Positions 23,801-33,080 of a DNA stretch of 64,000 nucleotides are shown piece by piece. The notes beneath the pieces are model-generated. The model was given only the letters and a program-made list of their open reading frames with translations. It did no database searches and was not told the origin of the DNA. Origin of the DNA: Owenia fusiformis. Lineage: Eukaryota; Annelida; Polychaeta; Sabellida; Oweniidae. Each line of letters starts with the position of its first letter. The first letter of the stretch is position 1. The DNA lies in NCBI GenBank assembly GCA_903813345.2, contig CAIIXF020000005.1, positions 41,393,394 to 41,457,393 on the forward strand. Reading direction: 5' to 3'. The position numbers were made by a program, and so were the translations under genes.

Positions 23801-26800
23801 AAAATTAAACGTCAAATATATAAAATATAATAGGGAATTATAAAGCCCAATTAACGGGCTAATTCAATTTTTGAATGGATTATGGTAGAGTGTGGTTCGA
23901 TCAAATAATATTCCGAGCTATTCGTAAATTGAATTGAAGTGTCGCTATAGGAAATTCATACCTTTTAACTTGTTCTATAAAATTGTTAATCAGCGGTTCA
24001 ACCCAAATTTTAACATCATTAGGGCCAATACCAGCTTAGAACTAGAATATGATTTAAATTACGCGGCTCACGACACTCTCAACTGTGAAGTTTGTCTCTA
24101 AACATAATTGTTCAAATATAAGCTTAACTAATATGAGAGTACACATTACAAATGACAAGAAACTTCCCATTGGATAACATAATTTAATTATTTAAGACAT
24201 TAAATCTGCAAAAATTAGGCGATAGGAAAATCAAAGAATTGGGCAAAATTACCAGTATACAGTAGTTCCAAATAAAAGTTCAACTAATATGAAAGTACAC
24301 ATAACAAATATGAACCCATCAAACCTGGTTTATCTGGACAACTAGGACAGCATTCACCATCCTTCACTGTTGGTGAGGTGTTGTTCTCACACTTCGGCAC
24401 TTCGCATGAAGGTGAGTAACACATTACCCCTTCTTCCATACAAGTGCAATGTAAACATGGATTACTAGTTTTAAAATCACCAAGAGGATATTGCTTTCCC
24501 TCATAATCACAATCTGAAATGATATTATGGTGATTAACAAACATGGCGTAATTGAGCGGAACATTCAGCAATTCTCTGCACTCAATGAAATCTCATCCCT
24601 GGTGTGTTATTCAAATATAAGCTTTCATTTGATCATTGCTCTTTAATCATTTATACTGAATAGTAATTAATGCAATGTCACCTACATGGGGGAGGTGGTG
24701 TAGGTGTCGCAGGAGTAGGACACTGGAGACAACATCTTCCTGGTGGTACAAAAGGTAGAGATCCATCGTCACACCTTTCTACATTGGCACAGCGAACAGC
24801 ACTGCAATCTAAATAATGATTTTGGAATCTTTGAGCTCGTTCTTCTCTGTAGCATATATGTTTTTGTTAATATGCCTATATGTAAAATTGTGGATATTTT
24901 GTTTTTCCGAATCTGAGAAGCAAAGTCAACGTTGAAAGTTTATAATGTTCAATTAAAATGAGCAACGTCTGTGCATTATGTTCATTACCTTCACCACATT
25001 GCTGGCAACATTCACCAGGTGGCGTAAACAAAGTTACACCCTCTTTGCACTTATATAGGGGACAGTCCACCAATCTGCAGTCTGAAATAAAAGTTAAAAT
25101 TACGAATGTAAACAAAATTAAACAGTCAGTCCACAAAACTGCAGTCTGAAATGAAAGTTATAACCATGCATGTACATGCAAACAAAGTTACACGGTCTTT
25201 GCACATATGTAGGGTACAGCCTAGAGGTGTCAAGTATTAACCGGTTAACCGGTTAACCGCCGATAATGCCTTGACCGGTCTGTGTTTTTATGGGCGGTTA
25301 GTTGACCGTGTATAATTCTGTTATTTCCCGCGCTTATTTTGCATGCTAATCCGTTTGGTTTTATGGTGTCAGTTTCACGTAAGCTACTCCTACATGTCAT
25401 AAGTCCTATAACTCCTTACAAACATCCAATCAGCAACTTAATCCCTGCCACATTGCTTTCCCGCGCTTACTTTGCATTTTAATCTGTTTGTTTTTCAAGC
25501 GTCAATTTCATGTGAGCTACTCATACATGTGATAGGTCCGATAATTCCTCACAAACATCCAATCAGCAACTTTAATTCCTGCCACATTGCTTTCCCGCGC
25601 TTACTTACATAGAATAGAGTAAAGCTTGACGAACGTAAAAATAAACGCCGATATATCATTTTTCCAATTTTTTCAACTTTCAAGATCGAAGATGAAGATT
25701 TCATTTGAAATTATCAGTTCAAATTTCCCGCCGGTTAACCGACTTTAACCGGTAAAAACCCCCGGTTAACCGGTTAATGCTCAAGCGGTTAATTGACACC
25801 ACTAGTACAGCCACACGGGTTCACAAAGAAGGACCCTCTTTGCGATAAAGCTGACATGCGATGACAATGCATACATAATGTAAACATTATATCAATATCT
25901 AAAATGAGTAAACTTGGATACACGGGATCCCTTCCTTCTTACTGGACTATAGCAGTCGCTTTAATTAGTATTGTTAATATTGCAGAATAACTTACCAGTT
26001 TTCTTGTTTTCACAAAAGTCACCCTCAAATTCATCAGGACAAATGCAATCAAAATCTCTGCCATCTTGAGTCATAAACAAACCTCCTCTGGGCACACAGC
26101 TAGCACCATTCATACAAGGGCTTGAGGAACAACCACTCTGTTCTGGAAGATACAACGATTTGTTAGATATGAATCACATTCTTTGTCATAAATTGAGTAA
26201 TTGGAGATGTAACAAAGTTAACATCTTTGCACTCATTTGGGAAACTAATTCACCAAAGTGCAGTCTGAAATTAAAATCACACATGTCAACAAATTTTACC
26301 CTTAAATATAGGGGACAGTCGACCAAACTGCAGTCTGAAATTAAAGTTAATGCAAAGGGTATTTATATGGAGGACAGTCAGCCAAACTGCATCTGAAACT
26401 AAAGTTAAAATTCACAAATGTAAACAAAGGCATACCCGCTTTGCATTCATATAGAGGACAGTCGACCAAACTGCAGTCTGGAATTAGTTAAAATCACGCA
26501 TATTAACAAAATTATACCCTCTTTGCACTTATATAGAGGAGAGTCGACCTAAAAGCATTCTGAAAGTACAGTTCAAAAATCACACGTGTTCACAAAGGTT
26601 TAGGTTCTTTGCTATTATATAGGAGCCACGAAATGACAATTCTGAATCAAAGTAGACACCACATCGGCATCTAAAATTATAGTTAACTTTGGTTAATGGG
26701 ACCCCTTCTTTCTCACCGGACTAGGGTAGCCACTTGAGATAGTATTGTTATTATGCAGCAGTGAACTGCATTCGAGATCAGGCTTAATCCATTACCACAA

Positions 26801-29800
26801 TACCACATACCTATTGGATCCGTACAGATCTTTCCACATCCATTTGAGCAACATTTCTTTTTGCCTTGGCACCTGTCATCTTTGTCACATTCATGTATGC
26901 ATATACCTACAGAATCAGAATCGATTCTTGGGCACATACCAGGTTTCTCTGAAACAAATAATACGTAAACCACGTTTATCATCAATTACTTCTATGTCAG
27001 TATACCCGAATTTCAGCAGGGCACACGAATCATCCATTCCCCCACAATATAGAACACTTCTAAAAGAAGAAATAAATGTGTCAGCTTCACATTCAATTCC
27101 TTTCCCAATGTTCACAGCCCAAGTATATACAATTGTATGAGGAACCAGAAATCCAGATGCTAAACAATTATAAGAACATTACACCATTTTAAGGCGATCA
27201 AAATATGATTATACATGTTTGGACGTACCACAATGCATTTCTGTACATCGAGCCTGTCTATCGGTACAAATACACCTGTTGCATCCATCGTTAGCGGGGA
27301 AGGAGGAGCCATTTTGAAAGTATTTATCGTCGTATTTGCACACTGTCAAATAAATCAGATTGATATCACTAGTATTCTAATGCTTTTTTGAAAAGGTAGA
27401 CTAAATACTGAGTGAAGCTACAAATATATAAAAAGAATTTATCATCGACTTGAACACTGTCCTTGTTGTAAATGGGTAGGTCAATCATATATGTTGCTTG
27501 CAAATTGGCACCCCTTATGGATGTGGTTCTTCCTTATATTAATGTGTACTTTAATTGAACTGGAGTGGACGCATGTCCATTGATTTGATTTGGAAATACA
27601 ATCGAGAATAGTTAATCTAATCAGGAACAGTCAAATTTAAGATTTATTTTACATAGCATATGTTTTGCTTTGATAATCAAATGTAACATTCATTACCTCC
27701 TTTCTCTTCAGGATCACACACAGGGCAACACACTCCTTCGATATATTCTGGATTATCACATGGAGGTGCTTGACAACTCATAATTGAACACATTTTGGTC
27801 CCCTTTGTTTTCCCGGACTCTAGTTGTTCGCATTTACATTTCATACACGGATCTTCTTGTTCAATTACATCTCCGATATCGTACAACTTGCCATCGATTT
27901 CACATCCTTTTATGAAAAAACATTGAAGCTATTATTTGCACGTATACTTTTGAAAAGGATTTCCAAGACACAAGTGTAGAAACAGATGTGAGATTTAATA
28001 GAATTGAAATGGTCTGATGCTCGTTAATTTGATTTTGACGTAAAATCAACAATATGGTAAACCTATCAGAAAAACTCAAATAAATAAAGATCCATTTGAC
28101 GTAACACATTTTGCCCCAGATAATCAATTTCAGCAATCATTACCTCCTTTCTCTCCAGGATCACACACAGGGCAACACACTCCTTCGATATATTCTGGAT
28201 TATCACATGGTGGTGCTTGACAACTCATAGTTAAACACATTTTGGTTCCCTTTGTTGTCCCGTACTCTAGTTGTTCGCATTTACATTCCATACACGGATC
28301 GTCTTGTTCAATCACATCTCCGATATTGTACAACTTGCCATCAATATCACAACCTTTTTTCATATATATATTTAAAATTACCATTTTATATTGGATGTAT
28401 ACTCCCAACAAAGGATTTTCGATTCATGAGTTTTTATATTAGTCCGATTTTTTCGATATGTTTGTCATTTTGATTAGATTGTATACTTATTCCTTTTTAA
28501 TCAATCGTTGGGTATACCTTTTCCTAAAGGTTCACATGTAGGACAACAAACTCCTTCAATATAGAGTGGATTCTCACAGAAGGTTGGTGCACAGTCAATA
28601 ATTGAACACATCTTAAAGCCCCTCTGCGTTCCATATTGCAATTCACATCTGCAATTGGTACATGGGTCATCCTGCTTAATCTCATCTCCAATATTGTATA
28701 TTGTACCATCAATATCACATCCTTTAAGAGAAGAGTTATCACAAAATTAATGGAAATAGACAATTTCTCTTCGCTTTACAGCTTGCTTGAAATTATTTCA
28801 TAAATTTTGTAGAATTGTCGTGTATGTACCTATATTGAATGTTATCTAGAAGATCTGCATTTTTGAAATTTCAAAAAAACGTTTGATATTTTTGACGTTT
28901 TTCATACTGATCATATCAATAGAAATAGTGCGAGAGCAATCCTATACAGATTAGAATTTTTTATAAAATTTATAAAAATTCCACCAGAAAAAATCATACC
29001 AAAATTAGGGGATTGCATTTTCTTGCATTAGCTTGCATTTTTATTGAGTTTAAACAAACCTCTTAGACCTGGTATTGAGCTAACCCCTCCAGGTGTAGTT
29101 CCATGATGAGAACCTGGCACTGTGGTCCGATCTGGTATTGAGCTAACCCCTCCAGGTGTAGTTCCATGATGAGAACCTGGCACTGTGGTCCGATCTGGTA
29201 TTGAGCTAACCCCTCCATGTGTAGTTCCATGATGAGAACCTGTCACTGTGGTCTGATCTGGTATTGAGCTAACCCCTCCATGTGTAGTTCCATGATGAGA
29301 ACCTGGCACTGTGGTCTGATCTGGTATTGAGCTAACCCCTCCATGTGTAGTTCCATGATGAGAACCTGGCACTGTGGTCTGATCTAGTATTGAGCTAACC
29401 CCTCCAGGTGTAGTTCCATGATGAGAACCTGGCACTGTGGTCCGATTTGGTATTGAGCTAACCCCTCCATGTGTAGTTCCATGATGAGAACCTGGCACTG
29501 TGGTCTGATCTGGTATTGAGCTATCCCCTCCAGGAGTAGTTCCATGATGAGAATGAGTTACTGGCAATGTGGTTTGAGTTTTAGTGTCGGTTGGTGGCTC
29601 CATAGTTCCAGTGGGTCTTGATGTCGGCGGTGGTGATGTAACGCCTGCAAGTCACAATAAATGACATTTATAAGAAATATGTATATAAATATATTTTTGT
29701 TTTTTCATACTTCTATCTGAAAGCTCATAGGCTTACTTGTTATTCAAGTGGATTGATATATATGGGCATATCAGCTTAAACATTGTTGTTATGATCCCTC

Positions 29801-32800
29801 AAATGTCCAGAAGTGAGATTTCCAAAATCGTTATTTTAAATTTAAAATGGCTAAAATATTCACTGAGAGGTCGAAATAGTTCATAAAATGTTTAATTTCA
29901 TGCTCGAAGATCTTAGGGAGAATCTATTCATCAATTGATCGTAAATAAAATGTGTGAAGTTAAATTCTAGAGTCCATTATTGCGATACATAAGTGCATGC
30001 ATGACAAGCTAATGGCAAACTCACATGAAAAAGTACAGTTAATAGGTATACATGTATTCAGTATTTCAAATTCATTTTCGTATTCAAATCATCACTGTAC
30101 ATCATTCGATAAACCGGATAAATCTGCATGCTTTTAAAACTTGAAAATTACACGTCATCCTTTGTACAGGGTCTCCAAAAAACAGGACCGTAAGAAAGTT
30201 GAATAACTCGGTCAATTTTACATATTTTGCCTTGATATTTTAGAATTTTTAGTTCATTCAATGTGAATTGTGAATTTTGTTGTGAAAGTTTCATGATAAT
30301 CTGTCTATTGTTTCATTATAGTATCTTACAAAACATACTCAAAATGGGACTTCTCTCTATGCACAAATAAATCCTGCGAACAAAGTTGTTAATGACCCTT
30401 CATTAGGAGGATGTTAGCCAGAGTACCAAATGTTCTTGGAAGAAACTTGTCCATTCAGAAATACATGTGTGTAGGGGGATCATCAACAACTTTGTTCGCC
30501 TGATTGAATTGTTCATAGAGAGGAGAGGTGCACATTTGGGGCATGTTATCTAACTTTCTTACGGTCCTGTTTTTTAGGACACCATGTAGAAAAAGTTAAA
30601 ATATGTTGCACCCTGTTGAGAAAGACTCACTGAAGTGTTCATGTCTTTCATTAACTTTATCCCACAGATTACAACACACATTTAAGAATAAAATGCAATG
30701 ATTACCTGAGAACTCTACTCTTTCGTAATAATCCATCATATTCATGGATCGGGTAGACCCGACGTCATCTCTATTACTCCTGCTTATGATGCACATCTGC
30801 TTGCTTTGAACATATTCTGCAGATTTGCACTCGAAGGCAGCCATGTTAATACATCTCTCGAGGCACTCTTCCAATGACAGCCCTTCAGTTTTGTCGTCAT
30901 TGTTGCCAGGGAGATATTGACCCTGTTTCCGGACCCAATATGCACCATTCACCTGAACTGGGGTTTCGTCTACAAAGCAATATTTGAAAAATAAGGTGCG
31001 AGTATACCACTTGTTGCTCAAACGAATTTATACTTATATTATTTAACACAATCAAAGTTAAGTGAGACGTATCTTTTCAAGTCGATATTAATATTTACAT
31101 ACATTATTTTTTTATAATGTTTTTTTATTTCAAAGAATAAGCATGTCAAAGCAATTGCAAAAAACAATTACATTTACAGTTACATGGTAAATATACATTT
31201 TACAATTTTACAATACAGTATTGGTTAAACATTAGTCTTTAAGAAATGTTATACCATTGGCAATCTTTTTTATTTAATTGGAAAAAATCATCAGTATCAT
31301 TTGTTTAATTTTGCTTCCATGATTTTCCACTTATCGCCTCTGCCAACCCGTTTGTCCATAATAAAATATTCCTTCACATTACTTATATAACCTTTAAGTG
31401 TTGGTTTTAGCATAAAATGTTTACACAAATAAACATACCTTTTAAAAATACATAGCATATTATTTAGGATGATTGTCTTCTCATTCATACTCGCAGGTCC
31501 TATCAATACATTTTGTTTAGTACATAGCAATGTGAGCTCTAAAGGGAGCCATTGTTTAATGTCATTTAATAAAGCACTTACAATAGTACATTCATACAGA
31601 AGATGGCAAATCGTTTCAGGATTTGCTTTACAAAAAGTGCAAATGTTTGACTCTATGAGTCCACACATTTTTAGGTAATAGTATTAGTTGCTAAAAATCT
31701 ATGAAGGACTTTGTAAGTGAATGATGCTAACTTAGGTTCATAGTTACATGATTATTGATTTGTCTTTTTTAAGTTGATATCAAATAGTTTCATTTCACGT
31801 AAATAAGTTGCCACTGTCACGTTTGGAAATGATGTAGAAAAGAAGTATAAAATAGTAAATATGGAACACATATTATGGTAAAAAGTAGAACCTACTATAA
31901 TTGAGAAGTCTACAATGATTTGTTAAGTACGTATTATAATATGAAAAAAAGTATACAATATCAAGTATGGATAATAATACGAAACATTAGTATCACTGTG
32001 GAGGAACTCATTAAGCGAGTTACGAAAATAGAAATTTTGTTTTCCATGATTCCGTGAGCTTTTGCGAACGAATCACTTCCTAAGACTAAAATACGATACG
32101 AAAATTTGATATAGTAAAGATAAATATGGAGCCTTCAATTAAAGCCATTGTGATGCAAAACATGCTTACGTGAAAACTCTACTCGCTCGTAGTAATCCAT
32201 GTTACCAATGGTTCGAGTGGACCCGGCGTCACCCCTATTACTCGTGCTTATGATGCATATCTGCTTGCTTTGAACATATTCTGCAGATCTGCACTCGAAG
32301 GCAGTCATTTTAGCACATCTCTCGAGGCACTCTTCCAGTGAAAGTCCTTCAGTTTTGTCGTCATTGTTGCCAGGGAGATATTGACCCTGTTTATGGACCC
32401 AATATACACCGTTGACCTCAATTGGGGTTTCGTCTACAGTCAATAACAATAACAATGACAATGCAATGGTTAATAAGGTGTATTTGCTAGAATTGTCTAA
32501 TGTGGTCGTTGAGTCTCTTTCAAGAATACCTTATTTGGATTTGTACTTCGACCATGATATCATAATATTTTTTTATCTTTTAGGTAATGGTTTAAACTTT
32601 TGAAAATATACGCTGATGAGTTTATCACGTCATTGCTTTGCCATTTTAAAAATGTTGTTTTGTTTATGGTTTGTGAAATTTAGGAGAGTTCCCTGTAATT
32701 TACGTGTCTGATGCTATTCTCATTAAATATTTTTTGTTCTAGCAATACCTAATGAAAAGAAAGCCAGGCTAAAGTGATTCATATCACGAATATTGTTAAG

Positions 32801-32896
32801 AAAATGGATATCTTTCATACTAGTCTTACCTCCCTTAACATTGACTATCGCCTCCAATAATAGGACCGTCCCCAGGGCCAGATTGTACAGCTGCAT
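17351..32896 (-). CDS. Gene B: PAN-mucin-VWC-WAP-EGF-TTR-like secreted protein with Ser-Gly tail
   Basis: A complete minus-strand gene of 24 exons whose joined frame runs 1473 codons from ATG (32896) to TGA (17351-17353). Exons 5' to 3': 32896-32830, 32433-32170, 30969-30706, 29644-29060, 28721-28518, 28353-28144, 27906-27697, 27342-27229, 26948-26811, 26142-25996, 25081-24989, 24808-24686, 24513-24325, 23611-23498, 23223-23086, 22126-21980, 21621-21529, 21347-21225, 21052-20864, 20269-20156, 19823-19686, 19559-19436, 19315-19189, 17857-17351. Order: signal peptide, 2 PAN, mucin-like repeat, 3 VWC, then twice (half-VWC N, WAP, EGF, half-VWC C, half-VWC C, VWC), half-VWC N, WAP, TTR-like domain, Ser-Gly tail. 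Probably a secreted matrix or mucus glycoprotein. All internal junctions before the TTR-like exons are phase 1, so alternative exon use would keep frame; the isoform given is the maximal one. Confidence 0.85.
18300..18480. repeat. GATTCGGACGA minisatellite
   Basis: Imperfect tandem copies of an 18-20-bp unit resembling GATTCGGACGAATGAGATTC within the last intron of gene B. Genes C and D lack it. Confidence 0.75.
18480..18872 (-). pseudogene. Possible nested ORF with a membrane anchor, in gene B intron
   Basis: A 130-aa frame has a basic flank then a hydrophobic stretch (YFIMFGVILTMFIVILVIG at about residues 56-74), like the anchor of a type II Golgi or membrane protein. It is followed by a possible N-glycosylation site (NRT) and stops at 18480. 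The corresponding introns of C and D lack it, so it was inserted. It may be a 5' fragment of a captured gene. I do not recognise the product, and it may be fortuitous. Confidence 0.3.
19189..19315 (-). CDS. Gene B exon: TTR-like domain, second exon
   Basis: A 127-nt exon (phase 2 to 0): KTDNMGYVTTLRTKEPLERG, then FLYFSTEYAF and YPFIQ. It matches gene A exon 10400-10526 in length, phase and pattern. Confidence 0.87.
19436..19559 (-). CDS. Gene B exon: TTR-like domain, first exon
   Basis: A 124-nt exon (phase 1 to 2): MKLQVTGNLVNSMTGMGMPN, then VPVSL. It aligns with gene A exon 9858-9978; Asn of GNL sits where active HIU hydrolases have His. Confidence 0.85.
19686..19823 (-). CDS. Gene B exon: WAP domain (third in the protein)
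   Basis: A 46-codon phase 1-1 exon: EKPGMCPRIDSDSAGIC, CDKDDRC, KKCCSNGCGKIC, a complete WAP core. Confidence 0.92.
20156..20269 (-). CDS. Gene B exon: N-terminal half of VWC (third in the protein)
   Basis: A 38-codon phase 1-1 exon: VCKYDGKYFQNGSSF, CNRCTC, then LCTEIHC. It has the first six cysteines of a VWC domain without the second half. The CNxCxC...CTxxxC pattern also resembles pacifastin. Confidence 0.8.
20864..21052 (-). CDS. Gene B exon: full VWC domain (fifth in the protein)
   Basis: A 63-codon phase 1-1 exon: CDYEGKQYPLGDF, PCLHCTCMEEGAMC, CEVPQC, GECCPSC. This is the ten-cysteine von Willebrand factor C pattern, as found in BMP-binding and matrix proteins. Confidence 0.9.
21225..21347 (-). 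CDS. Gene B exon: C-terminal half of VWC with Pro/Thr linker
   Basis: A 41-codon exon: DCRAVRCANVEKC, PPGRCCLQC, then PTPVTPTPPPP. The donor consistent with phase 1 is CCAT|GTAGGT. Confidence 0.78.
21529..21621 (-). CDS. Gene B exon: C-terminal half of VWC
   Basis: A 31-codon phase 1-1 exon: DCSLVDCPLYKCKEGVTLY, PPGECCQQCGE. Confidence 0.8.
21640..21810 (-). repeat. Tandem partial copies of the half-VWC exon start
   Basis: Two further copies of the acceptor and first codons (ACTGCAGT..GGACTGTCCCCTAT on the minus strand) follow the real exon at 21529-21621. They lack the rest of the exon and a donor. Confidence 0.65.
21980..22126 (-). CDS. Gene B exon: EGF-like domain (second in the protein)
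   Basis: A 49-codon phase 1-1 exon: EQSGCSSSPCMNDASC, CKCPDVFEGVFC, an EGF module with a long third loop (GGLFMTQDGRAFD). Confidence 0.85.
22200..22440 (-). repeat. Decayed tandem copies of half-VWC exon start
   Basis: Three or four degenerate units of roughly 75 bp contain CCAAACTGCAGTCTGAAAT-like words, derived from the 5' end of the half-VWC exon and its acceptor. None is a complete exon. Confidence 0.55.
22608..22772. mobile_element. Short foldback MITE
   Basis: About 165 bp forms one imperfect hairpin: GGATTTAAGCCCTGGACTCA pairs with TGAGTCTTGGGCTTAAATTC and the inner TTGTTTCCAAACCTTTGCAT pairs with ATGCAAAGTTTAGGAAACAA. Confidence 0.7.
23086..23223 (-). CDS. Gene B exon: WAP domain (second in the protein)
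   Basis: A 46-codon phase 1-1 exon: GKPGICPRLYPDSVGIC, CDKDDKC, KKCCSNGCGKIC. Confidence 0.92.
23498..23611 (-). CDS. Gene B exon: N-terminal half of VWC (second in the protein)
   Basis: A 38-codon phase 1-1 exon, nearly identical to 20156-20269. Confidence 0.8.
24325..24513 (-). CDS. Gene B exon: full VWC domain (fourth in the protein)
   Basis: A 63-codon phase 1-1 exon: CDYEGKQYPLGDF ... GECCPSCPDKP, close to 20864-21052. Confidence 0.9.
24686..24808 (-). CDS. Gene B exon: C-terminal half of VWC with Pro/Thr linker
   Basis: A 41-codon phase 1-1 exon: DCSAVRCANVERC, PPGRCCLQC, PTPATPTPPPP. Confidence 0.78.
24989..25081 (-). CDS. Gene B exon: C-terminal half of VWC
   Basis: A 31-codon phase 1-1 exon: DCRLVDCPLYKCKEGVTLF, PPGECCQQCGE. 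Confidence 0.8.
25222..25804. mobile_element. hAT-like non-autonomous element with 8-bp target duplication
   Basis: The 583-bp element has ends TAGAGGTGTCAA and, inverted, TAGTGGTGTCAA, followed on each side by TTAACCGGTTAACCGG-type palindromes. The 8-bp duplication GTACAGCC lies at 25214-25221 and 25805-25812. The paralogous intron at 21773-21790 has the uninterrupted site (GTACAGTCACACGGG). TIR and 8-bp duplication fit the hAT superfamily. No transposase frame. Confidence 0.88.
25996..26142 (-). CDS. Gene B exon: EGF-like domain (first in the protein)
   Basis: A 49-codon phase 1-1 exon: EQSGCSSSPCMNGASC, CICPDEFEGDFC. Confidence 0.85.
26220..26590 (-). repeat. Decayed tandem copies of half-VWC exon start
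   Basis: Four to five imperfect units of about 60-80 bp contain GTCGACCAAACTGCAGTCTG-like words. It is the homologue of the 22200-22440 array in the other cassette. Confidence 0.6.
26811..26948 (-). CDS. Gene B exon: WAP domain (first in the protein)
   Basis: A 46-codon phase 1-1 exon: EKPGMCPRIDSDSVGIC, CDKDDRC, KKCCSNGCGKIC. Confidence 0.92.
27229..27342 (-). CDS. Gene B exon: N-terminal half of VWC (first in the protein)
   Basis: A 38-codon phase 1-1 exon: VCKYDDKYFQNGSSF, CNRCIC, ARCTEMHC. Confidence 0.8.
27697..27906 (-). CDS. Gene B exon: full VWC domain (third in the protein)
   Basis: A 70-codon phase 1-1 exon: CEIDGKLYDIGD, PCMKCKCEQ, MCSIMSCQAPPC, EGVCCPVC. It is a VWC with an insertion between Cys 4 and Cys 5. 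Confidence 0.9.
28144..28353 (-). CDS. Gene B exon: full VWC domain (second in the protein)
   Basis: A 70-codon phase 1-1 exon: CDIDGKLYNIGD, PCMECKCEQ, CQAPPC, EGVCCPVC. It is very close to 27697-27906. Confidence 0.9.
28518..28721 (-). CDS. Gene B exon: full VWC domain (first in the protein)
   Basis: A 68-codon phase 1-1 exon: CDIDGTIYNIGD, PCTNCRCELQ, CAPTFC, EGVCCPTC. Confidence 0.88.
29060..29644 (-). CDS. Gene B exon: mucin-like 21-residue tandem repeat
   Basis: A 195-codon exon starts VTSPPPTSRPTGTMEPPTD and holds eight copies of a 21-residue unit like TTVPGSHHGTTPGGVSSIPD. It is rich in Thr, Ser, Pro and Gly, with a His-His pair in every copy, and has no Cys, as expected for an O-glycosylated stalk. 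The donor at 29060 (GTTTGT) keeps phase; an alternative at 29069 would also. Confidence 0.82.
30167..30586. mobile_element. Tc1/mariner-type MITE in gene B intron
   Basis: The 420-bp element has inverted ends of about 40 bp (left CAGGGTCTCCAAAAAACAGG; right, inverted, CATGGTGTCCTAAAAAACAG) that share AGGACCGTAAGAAAGTT, flanked by TA at 30165-30166 and 30587-30588. No transposase. Confidence 0.8.
30706..30969 (-). CDS. Gene B exon: PAN/apple domain 2
   Basis: A 264-nt phase 1-1 exon: DETPVQVNGAYWVRKQGQYL, EECLERC, FECKS, MCIISRSNR, YYERVEFS. Four-cysteine PAN pattern as in gene A. Confidence 0.9.
31060..31760 (-). mobile_element. LINE (non-LTR retrotransposon) 3' fragment
   Basis: The minus-strand frame 31297-31668 reads CTFCKANPETICHLLYEC ... 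LLNDIKQWL, the zinc-knuckle-like C-terminal region of LINE reverse transcriptases. Related codons (YKVLHRFLATN) continue upstream in a broken frame. The 3' end, toward 31060, is A-rich. 5'-truncated relic in gene B's intron. Confidence 0.65.
32170..32433 (-). CDS. Gene B exon: PAN/apple domain 1
   Basis: A 264-nt phase 1-1 exon: DETPIEVNGVYWVHKQGQYL, EECLERC, FECRS, ICIISTSNR, YYERVEFS. Confidence 0.9.
32830..32896 (-). CDS. Gene B first exon: signal peptide
   Basis: ATG at 32896 opens MQLYNLALGTVLLLEAIVNV followed by KG, a short hydrophobic leader ending in a phase 1 donor (GTAAGA). Gene C has the same 22-codon leader exon at 57076, which fixes the start. Confidence 0.85.
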
Positions 32897-33080
32897 CCTG
32901 ATAACGTGTTGTTCACCTTGTTCTTACTCCCGAATTATTACTTGGAATGAATCATGGTTTAAGTACGCAAAGTGGACGCAGTTCATGTAGTAGTTAGTGA
33001 TGCGTCACTCAAAACTTAACAAAACAAAATAATAGCCAACACCGCCCAACCATTTAGCAAGCTATATATACATAGTAGTT
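32897..33080 (-). promoter_or_regulatory. Gene B 5' UTR and candidate TATA box
   Basis: About 40 bases upstream of ATG (GATAACGTGTTGTTCACCTT on the plus strand and on to CGAATTAT) are conserved with gene C at 57080-57125. A TATATA word at 33063-33070 would place the start site about 140 bases before ATG. Confidence 0.35.

Noticed and set aside
29060-29570. CRISPR-like regular repeats
   Set aside because: The 63-bp units have no unique spacers, stay in frame as a 21-residue protein repeat and lie in a eukaryotic gene.
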